18,894 nucleotides of DNA from Bacteroidota bacterium (GTDB lineage: Bacteria; Bacteroidota; Ignavibacteria; Ignavibacteriales; Melioribacteraceae). The notes under the pieces were generated by a model that was not told the DNA's origin, ran no database searches, and saw only the letters and a list, made by a program, of their open reading frames with translations. A program made the translations under genes and the position numbers. The stretch spans positions 1 to 18,894 of the forward strand of contig JAJYMU010000075.1 of NCBI GenBank assembly GCA_021786655.1, given 5' to 3'. This document shows, piece by piece, positions 14,104 to 18,894 of this stretch. Every line of letters begins with the position of its first letter. The first letter of the stretch is position 1.

Positions 14104-15357
14104 ATGAGCGATCTTCGAGAACCAAGAACGGTTAAATGTTCTTTCTGCGGCAGGGATGGAAGTGAAGTTACATCTATGGTTGCCGGTCCAGACGTTTACA
14201 TCTGTGATATTTGTATTAAGACCAGTGTAGATATTCTAAAGAACAATATTTCGACTTACCCCAAAAAAGAAACTTTCAGTTCAACTTTAACGCCAGATAT
14301 GATTAAGAAAAATCTTGATGAATTTGTTATTGATCAGGATCTGGCGAAAAAAATTCTAGCTGTTGCGGTTTACAATCATTATAAAAGAATAAATGCTTCA
14401 TCTTCTTTGTTCGAAATGGATGAAGTTGAAATTGAGAAGAGTAACATACTTCTTATCGGTCCAACCGGAGTCGGCAAAACTTTATTAGCACAAACTCTTG
14501 CAAGAATTTTAGATGTTCCTTTTGCAATTGCTGACGCAACCACTCTCACCGAAGCCGGATATGTAGGCGATGACGTTGAAACGGTTCTTGTACGATTACT
14601 GCAAGCGGCTGATTACAATTTGGAAAAAGCGCAAAAGGGAATTGTTTACATTGATGAGATTGATAAGATCGCACGCAAGAGTGAGAGTACATCGATCACC
14701 CGTGATGTTTCGGGCGAAGGCGTGCAACAAGCGCTGCTGAAAATTCTGGAAGGAACGGTTGCCGGAGTACCACCGCGCGGCGGAAGAAAACATCCCGAAC
14801 AAAGTTTAATAAACGTTAACACAAAAAATATTCTCTTCATTTGCGGCGGAGCGTTCGAAGGAATTGAATCCGTCATTGCATCGCGCATTAACAAAAACAT
14901 TATTGGTTTCGATTCCAACATTGCCAGTCCTACCGAAACAGATAGAGACGGAATCATCCAAAAAGCTCAGCCGGAAGATTTGGTGAAATACGGTTTGATC
15001 CCGGAATTGGTTGGAAGACTTCCGATCATCGCACCGCTTCATTCGTTGAATGCGAAAGCGATGAAGAATATTCTCACCGAACCAAAGAACGCTATCATCA
15101 AACAGTACCAAAAACTATTTGGCATGGAAGGCGTGGAGTTGCAGTTCGATCAATCTGCTTTCGAAGAAATTGTTAAGAAAGCGGTTGAAAGAAAAACCGG
15201 CGCGCGTGCGCTGCGTTCGATTGTAGAAGGAATACTACTTGATATTATGTATGAACTTCCTACGAAAGAAAATGTTGACAAATGTTTGATCACCAAAGAC
15301 GTTGTTTCGAAAGGTGAGAAACCGGTTTACATCGAGAGCGATAGAAAAACTGCTTAA
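14104..15357 (+). CDS. clpX: ATP-dependent Clp protease unfoldase subunit ClpX
   Basis: A 417-residue AAA+ unfoldase of full length. The N-terminal zinc-binding domain has C12, C15, C34 and C37. The AAA+ core shows Walker A GPTGVGKT (119-126), the GYVGD pore loop (152-156), Walker B VYIDEIDKIA (D184/E185), the RKH loop (228-230) and, near the C-terminus, the sensor-2 stretch 'GARALR'. It unfolds tagged proteins and feeds them to ClpP. No clpP or tig lies beside it, unlike the common tig-clpP-clpX order. Here it is the last gene of an operon behind a TPR protein (2-nt gap), followed by a strong terminator. The sequence looks fully functional. Confidence 0.98.
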   Translation: MSDLREPRTVKCSFCGRDGSEVTSMVAGPDVYICDICIKTSVDILKNNISTYPKKETFSSTLTPDMIKKNLDEFVIDQDLAKKILAVAVYNHYKRINASSSLFEMDEVEIEKSNILLIGPTGVGKTLLAQTLARILDVPFAIADATTLTEAGYVGDDVETVLVRLLQAADYNLEKAQKGIVYIDEIDKIARKSESTSITRDVSGEGVQQALLKILEGTVAGVPPRGGRKHPEQSLINVNTKNILFICGGAFEGIESVIASRINKNIIGFDSNIASPTETDRDGIIQKAQPEDLVKYGLIPELVGRLPIIAPLHSLNAKAMKNILTEPKNAIIKQYQKLFGMEGVELQFDQSAFEEIVKKAVERKTGARALRSIVEGILLDIMYELPTKENVDKCLITKDVVSKGEKPVYIESDRKTA

Positions 15358-15376
15358 CATTTAGTTGCGAAATTTT

Positions 15377-15427
15377 ACCGGCTCGGTTCGTTTATCATTG
15401 ATAATGGATCGAGCCGGTTATATTTTT
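15377..15427 (+). terminator. Long-stem intrinsic terminator after clpX
   Basis: ACCGGCTCG (15377-15385) pairs perfectly with CGAGCCGGT (15410-15418). The stem continues through several G-U and A-U pairs towards a nested palindrome, TTATCA-T-TGATAA (15392-15404). TTATATTTTT follows. It lies 19 nt after the clpX stop codon and ends only about 22 nt before the next ATG. Confidence 0.85.
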
Positions 15428-15449
15428 AGCCGCCAAGAAAATCTAGAAA

Positions 15450-16703
15450 ATGAAAAAAACATTTATCACCCTTTTACTAATCGCCTCTTCCCTATTTGCG
15501 CAAACGAAACTTCTTATCTACATGGACCTTCAGCAGACGGATCATTTAAAAGCTTATGGAATCACGTTTAATGCGCTTAAGGAAGGCAACACAGCAGATT
15601 GGCTTCTTAATTATCGCGGCGGATCGTTTATGCTTAATTACACCGATCAGCTGGCAATGAAGTGCCGGATTAAAGGAGTTGCATTTCAGCCGTTATCAAA
15701 TGAGGAAGCCGCAAAAATTTATTCGTTCGTTCAAAGTGAAGATCAGAATATGGATGTTGTTCGTCTCGAGAAAGCTCCGCGCATTGCAGTTTACGTTCCG
15801 CCTGGATTTCAGCCGTGGGATGATGCGGTAACACTCGCACTGGATTACGCCGAGATAAGCTACGATAAAATTTGGGTCGAACAAATTTTGCGCGGCAATC
15901 TGGAAAAGTACGACTGGCTTCATCTTCATCACGAGGATTTCACCGGTCAGTACGGAAAATTCTTCGGGTCATTCAGCGGCGCGCAGTGGTACATTGAACA
16001 GCAAATGCTGTATGAAAAAGAAGCGAAGCGTTTGGGTTTCAAAAAAGTTTCCGAGATGGAAAAAGCCGTCGTTCGAACAATCAAAAACTACGTTGGACAA
16101 GGCGGATTTCTGTTTGCAATGTGTTCTGCAACAGATTCATTCGACATTGCTCTCGCAGCACAGAACGATGACATCGTTGATAAAATGTATGACGGCGATC
16201 CTCCCGATCCGGATGCACAAAAAAAGTTGGACTACTCCCAAACATTCGCGTTCACAAATTTCAAACTGGAAATGAATCCGCTTGTTTACGAATACAGCGA
16301 CATCGATGTTCAGCCGGCGGAAATCGGCGAGCAGAAGAACGACTATTTCACGCTGTTCGATTTTTCCGCCAAGTACGATCCCGTTCCAACAATGCTGACA
16401 CAAGATCATGTGAACGTGATTCACGGATTCATGGGACAGACGACCATGTTCCACAAAAAATTAATCAAAAGTTCCGTAATAATTCTCGGTGAGCGAGCCG
16501 GAACAGATCAAGTGAAATACATTCATGGAAATTACGGACGCGGCACGTGGACGTTTTACGGCGGACACGATCCCGAAGATTATCAACACGCGGTCGGAGA
16601 CCCTCCGACAGATTTAAGTTTGTTCAAGAACTCGCCCGGTTACCGGCTGATACTTAACAATGTTCTCTTTCCGGCAGCGAAGAAGAAAGAACAGAAAACG
16701 TAG
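15450..16703 (+). CDS. Secreted ThuA-like protein (often labelled 'asparagine synthetase B')
   Basis: A 417-residue protein with a signal peptide (residues 1-18, ending LFAQ). The body matches a conserved Bacteroidota family that I recall under the name 'asparagine synthetase B'. Conserved blocks are 'MDLQQTDHLKAYGI', 'DWLLNYRGGSF', 'MDVVRLEKAPRIAVY', 'PWDDAVTLALDYAEI', 'HLHHEDFTGQYGKF', 'FLFAMCSATDSFDIALAA' and 'GTWTFYGGHDPEDYQH'. The 'GGFLFAMCSA' nucleophile-elbow-like segment and 'YGGHDPE' are reminiscent of ThuA/class I glutamine-amidotransferase folds. I see no N-terminal-Cys glutaminase or ATP-pyrophosphatase motif, so the synthetase label looks wrong. It follows the clpX terminator and has a weak ribosome binding site. 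Substrate unknown. Confidence 0.75.
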   Translation: MKKTFITLLLIASSLFAQTKLLIYMDLQQTDHLKAYGITFNALKEGNTADWLLNYRGGSFMLNYTDQLAMKCRIKGVAFQPLSNEEAAKIYSFVQSEDQNMDVVRLEKAPRIAVYVPPGFQPWDDAVTLALDYAEISYDKIWVEQILRGNLEKYDWLHLHHEDFTGQYGKFFGSFSGAQWYIEQQMLYEKEAKRLGFKKVSEMEKAVVRTIKNYVGQGGFLFAMCSATDSFDIALAAQNDDIVDKMYDGDPPDPDAQKKLDYSQTFAFTNFKLEMNPLVYEYSDIDVQPAEIGEQKNDYFTLFDFSAKYDPVPTMLTQDHVNVIHGFMGQTTMFHKKLIKSSVIILGERAGTDQVKYIHGNYGRGTWTFYGGHDPEDYQHAVGDPPTDLSLFKNSPGYRLILNNVLFPAAKKKEQKT

Positions 16704-16745
16704 CTGGATTTTGGCTGCTGGATGCTTGATTCTAGATACTGGATA
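16704..16745. repeat. Heptanucleotide repeat array, six units
   Basis: Starting one base after a TAG stop codon, six 7-bp units follow in perfect register: CTGGATT, TTGGCTG, CTGGATG, CTTGATT, CTAGATA, CTGGATA. Four units match C-T-N-G-A-T-N closely in a row and one (the second) is degenerate. It is intergenic, so a change in unit number would not shift a frame. Confidence 0.8.
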
Positions 16746-16803
16746 GTTAAAGAAAATTTTTATTTTTGAATCGTAACAGTTTGATAATCATCTAATACTT
16801 GAC

Positions 16804-17460
16804 ATGAAATATTTAAATTTTAAAAACAGCGAAGAGAAAGTTCCGATCGGCAAGATGGTTTGCGTTGGACGCAATTACGCGGCGCACGCAAAAGAACTCG
16901 GCAATGATGTGCCGGAATTCCCGATCATCTTTTTGAAACCGGCGTCAACCGTAATTTTCTCCGGCGACTCGGTTGTTCATCCGTCGTATTCAAACGATCT
17001 TCAGCACGAAGTTGAACTTGTTCTTTACATTGGCGAAGATGTTAAGAACGCAGATGATGCATCGGCAGAAAAAGCTATTCACGGTTACACAATTGGACTC
17101 GATATGACATTGCGCGATCTCCAGAACGAATACCGCAAGAAAGGTGATCCGTGGACGCTGGCGAAATGTTTTGACACCGCCGCAGTTCTAACTGATGTTG
17201 TTTTGAAAAAAGATTACCGTTTGCGCGGCGACGAAAAAATTTCTCTATCGGTAAACGGAAAGGAAAGACAAAATTCTTCGATAAAGAATATGCTCTTTTC
17301 ACCGGCGGAGATTGTGAAATTTATTTCAGCAAGACTGACTCTTGAAAAAGGCGATTTAATTTTCACCGGAACACCCGAAGGCGTTGGGCGCGTGGTACCC
17401 GGCGATAAAATTGACGCTTCGCTGGAAAACATTGGAACGATTAAAACACAAATAAAATAA
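16804..17460 (+). CDS. FAH-family hydrolase/decarboxylase (acylpyruvase-like)
   Basis: A 218-residue protein, the usual length for FAHD1/YcgM-type enzymes. Motifs in order: VGRNYAAHA (21-29), FLKPAST (43-49), the metal-binding HEVEL (E69 and E71) and GLDMTLRDLQ (D100), then KGDPWTLAKCFD (113-124) and DLIFTGTPEGVG near the C-terminus. The fold coordinates Mg2+/Mn2+ and cleaves acylpyruvates or decarboxylates oxaloacetate. Which substrate applies cannot be read here. No clear ribosome binding site precedes the ATG at 16804; the preceding 100 nt hold the heptanucleotide array and AT-rich DNA. Confidence 0.9.
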   Translation: MKYLNFKNSEEKVPIGKMVCVGRNYAAHAKELGNDVPEFPIIFLKPASTVIFSGDSVVHPSYSNDLQHEVELVLYIGEDVKNADDASAEKAIHGYTIGLDMTLRDLQNEYRKKGDPWTLAKCFDTAAVLTDVVLKKDYRLRGDEKISLSVNGKERQNSSIKNMLFSPAEIVKFISARLTLEKGDLIFTGTPEGVGRVVPGDKIDASLENIGTIKTQIK

Positions 17461-17556
17461 GTCACGTTTGTCATTCTGGACAAACGAGCGAAAGCGAGTG
17501 CGATCCAGAATCCACAATAGATTCCGTGTCGCGCTTCGCTTGCGCGGAATGGCACA
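17461..17556. repeat. Palindromic intergenic (REP/MITE-like) element
   Basis: Two hairpins are packed between the FAH and FmdB genes. The first has arms ATTCTGGA (17473-17480) and TCCAGAAT (17504-17511) around a GCGAAAGCGAG-rich loop. The second is CGCGC-ttcgctt-GCGCG (17530-17546), flanked by ATTCC (17521-17525) and GGAAT (17546-17550). The wording (GTCATTCTGGA..., GCGGAATGGCAC) is that of mobile palindromic elements seen dispersed in many genomes. It is GC-richer than the surrounding intergenic DNA. Confidence 0.6.
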
Positions 17557-17574
17557 TAAAACAAGGAGAATGTA

Positions 17575-17826
17575 ATGCCGATCTTTGAATACAAATGCAA
17601 CGACTGCGGTAAAAAATTCGACGTGCTGCACAAATCATCCGCCAATTTGGATGAAGTTGTTTGTCCCGACTGCCAATCTAAAAACAGCAAGAAACTTTTT
17701 TCGTCATTCAGCGCTTCAACCGGAAGCTCATCAAGTTTTGACAGCGGTCCGTCATGCTCGGATGGAAGCTGCGGCGTTCCTTCATATGGCGGCGGATGCG
17801 CAAACGGAATGTGCGGACTAAACTAA
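17575..17826 (+). CDS. FmdB-family zinc-ribbon protein
   Basis: An 83-residue protein beginning MPIFEYKCNDCGKKFDVL, the FmdB/CxxC signature, with a second pair CPDC at about 36-39, so one zinc-ribbon site is complete. After a serine-rich linker, the C-terminal part holds four more cysteines in a glycine-rich context (SCSDGSCG and GGGCANGMCG), which may bind a second metal. FmdB proteins are small putative regulators of unclear function. AAGGAGAA before the ATG is a good ribosome binding site. The gene lies 18 nt before the DUF962 gene. Confidence 0.9.
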   Translation: MPIFEYKCNDCGKKFDVLHKSSANLDEVVCPDCQSKNSKKLFSSFSASTGSSSSFDSGPSCSDGSCGVPSYGGGCANGMCGLN

Positions 17827-17844
17827 AAAATCAGAAAGGCAAAT

Positions 17845-18150
17845 ATGGAAGAGCGGTATAAATCCTTCAAAGATTTTTATCCTTTCTACCTTTCCCAGCA
17901 CCAAAACATAACTTGCAGACGGCTTCACTTTGCCGGGACGGCACTGGTGATTCTCACTGCAGTTTATGCACTCTTCTCACTTGAACTGATTCTGCTTATT
18001 CTTCTCCCCGTGTTCGGTTACGGATTTGCGTGGGCAGGTCATTTCTTCTTTGAAAAAAATCGTCCCGCTACTTTTACTTATCCATTGTACAGTTTGAGCG
18101 GAGACTTTGTAATGTTCAAAGATGTTTTGAGCGGCAAGATATCGTGGTGA
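17845..18150 (+). CDS. DUF962 / Mpo1-like membrane protein
   Basis: A 101-residue protein with the DUF962 pattern: FKDFYPFYLSQHQNITCRRLHFAGT, containing the H(x)n-HFAGT histidine motif; two central helices (about 34-62); then WAGHFFFEKNRPATFTYPLYSL and a final 'GDFVMFKDVLSGK'. Yeast Mpo1 of this family is an iron-dependent dioxygenase acting on 2-hydroxy fatty acids. The conserved histidines at about 19, 28 and 65 are present, so a related lipid reaction is possible but unproved. GAAAGG before the ATG serves as ribosome binding site. Confidence 0.88.
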   Translation: MEERYKSFKDFYPFYLSQHQNITCRRLHFAGTALVILTAVYALFSLELILLILLPVFGYGFAWAGHFFFEKNRPATFTYPLYSLSGDFVMFKDVLSGKISW

Positions 18151-18249
18151 GTGCCGGAAATAGTTTTTCTTCCGGTATTCTGCGAACCCTTAACACAATT
18201 CTCACCCCGTAAAATACGCGATTCATAAAGCATCGACTGCGACGCATCT

Positions 18250-18276
18250 TTGCTTTTATCATAATTATGATATAAT
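18250..18276 (+). promoter_or_regulatory. Promoter with operator-like palindrome of the toxin-antitoxin pair
   Basis: TTGCTT (18250-18255) and TATAAT (18271-18276) are 15 bp apart. A perfect 14-bp palindrome, ATCATAATTATGAT (18258-18271), fills the spacer and touches the -10 box. This is the expected layout for autorepression by a Phd/YefM antitoxin. The -10 lies about 30 nt before the ATG. Confidence 0.55.
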
Positions 18277-18305
18277 TTTGACACGGATAAGCGAGGGATT
18301 AACAA

Positions 18306-18578
18306 ATGCCGATCATAAAACCAATATCCGACCTAAGAAACAGATCGAGCGAAATTTCAAAAATTGCCAACGACTCTAATGAGCCCATCTTCATTACGAA
18401 AAACGGCGAGGGCGATTTAGTGGTAATGTCGATGAACCACTATTCCAAGCTGCAACTTAAACTTGATTTGCTTTCTAAATTATCTGTTGCCCAGAAACAA
18501 AAAGCCGCCAGCGATTCAGGGAAAAGCCTTAAACAGATACTGACTAAGATTCGGACAATTATAAATGAGCAAAAGTAA
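18306..18578 (+). CDS. Phd/YefM-family antitoxin
   Basis: A 90-residue antitoxin. The N-terminal half, 'PIIKPISDLRNRSSEISKIANDSNEPIFITKNGEGDLVVMSMNHY', is the Phd/YefM DNA-binding dimer domain. The C-terminal half is a charged helix that would wrap the toxin. It neutralises the RelE/ParE toxin encoded by the overlapping gene (14-nt overlap) and probably represses the operon through the palindrome at 18258-18271. AGGG lies before the ATG. Confidence 0.9.
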   Translation: MPIIKPISDLRNRSSEISKIANDSNEPIFITKNGEGDLVVMSMNHYSKLQLKLDLLSKLSVAQKQKAASDSGKSLKQILTKIRTIINEQK

Positions 18579-18876
18579 GTTTAACCTTCGTTTCTTAAGC
18601 ATTGCCGAAGAAGATATCGCCGAAATAATTTCTTTTATCGCCGCCGATAATTTGAAAGCTGCCGAGAGCCTTGCAGATAAAATCGAAAAGAACTTAGAAT
18701 CACTTTCCAATAATCCATTGTTAGGCAAAACTCCAAGCGATTCGGATCTGAAACTAGTGGGCTATAGATATTTGATAATTGAGAACTATCTGCTGTTTTA
18801 CACAATAGAACGAAAAACAATTTTCATTCACAGAATTCTTCACGGTGCAAGAAATTATAAATCTCTTCTTTTGTAA
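18565..18876 (+). CDS. RelE/ParE-family toxin
   Basis: A 103-residue toxin with the ParE/RelE layout: 'RFLSIAEEDIAEIISFIAADNLKAAESLADKIEKNLESLSNNPLLGK' (helical hairpin) followed by 'LKLVGYRYLIIENYLLFYTIERKTIFIHRILHGARNY', the beta sheet with the C-terminal 'RILHGARNY' typical of ParE. ParE-type members inhibit gyrase and RelE-type members cut mRNA on the ribosome. The H-G-A-R-N-Y ending favours the ParE-like branch, but activity is not certain. Complete, with its stop codon 18 nt before the window end. Confidence 0.92.
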   Translation: MSKSKFNLRFLSIAEEDIAEIISFIAADNLKAAESLADKIEKNLESLSNNPLLGKTPSDSDLKLVGYRYLIIENYLLFYTIERKTIFIHRILHGARNYKSLLL

Positions 18877-18894
18877 TTGTCCGAATCTTAGTCA

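Noticed and set aside
18153..18176. Hairpin CCGGAA-10-TTCCGG after the DUF962 gene as a terminator
   Set aside because: The stem is 6 bp and no T-tract follows on either strand, so it is not a convincing intrinsic terminator.
1..18894. CRISPR array, tRNA, rRNA or transposase
   Set aside because: No regularly spaced repeats of CRISPR size, no tRNA/rRNA-like segments and no transposase or integrase frame were seen on either strand.

Overview
The window reads like a chromosome segment of an Ignavibacteria / Bacteroidota-Chlorobi-group bacterium. This rests on moderately AT-rich DNA, multiheme cytochrome operons, A-rich leader regions, and a secreted ThuA-like protein of a type I know from Bacteroidota. 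The assignment is inferred from gene content only; there is no rRNA or tRNA to anchor it.

Left half (1-8369), all on the minus strand except one small insert. In transcription order it holds a DUF2339-like membrane protein, a membrane-anchored octaheme cytochrome, a four-cluster ferredoxin-like subunit, an NrfD-type quinone-binding membrane subunit, a Rieske protein, cytochrome b, and a nonaheme cytochrome with a C-terminal anchor. After a break comes the start of a NapC/NirT-like cytochrome that runs off the left edge. The core is tightly packed (TAATG overlap, then gaps of 1, 55, 3 and 11 nt). It combines two quinone-reactive modules in one operon: a PsrBC/CbcTU-like module (octaheme c + FeS + NrfD) and a bc module in which a nonaheme cytochrome stands where cytochrome c1 would be. 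No molybdopterin subunit is present, so the likely role is electron transfer between the menaquinone pool and periplasmic cytochromes.

Between the nonaheme gene and the NapC-like gene lies a hicBA toxin-antitoxin pair on the plus strand. Its far side is flanked by a 105-bp decayed remnant of the 3' end of a nonaheme-cytochrome paralogue (462-566), which marks a rearrangement scar.

The middle (8370-10509) holds a gene-poor leader region for the respiratory operon, a MATE/MOP-superfamily (perhaps ANKH-like) transporter with a TTG start, and a deletion scar joining the 5' part of a GNAT acetyltransferase gene to the 3' part of a trpF-like gene in different frames.

The right half is on the plus strand. 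An operon of a Trm112-like protein, a GlcD-type FAD dehydrogenase, a secreted TPR protein and clpX ends in a strong hairpin terminator (15377-15427). It is followed by a secreted ThuA-like protein, a heptanucleotide repeat array, an FAH-family hydrolase, a palindromic intergenic element, an FmdB zinc ribbon, a DUF962/Mpo1-like membrane protein, and a Phd/YefM-RelE/ParE toxin-antitoxin pair with an operator-like palindrome in its promoter.
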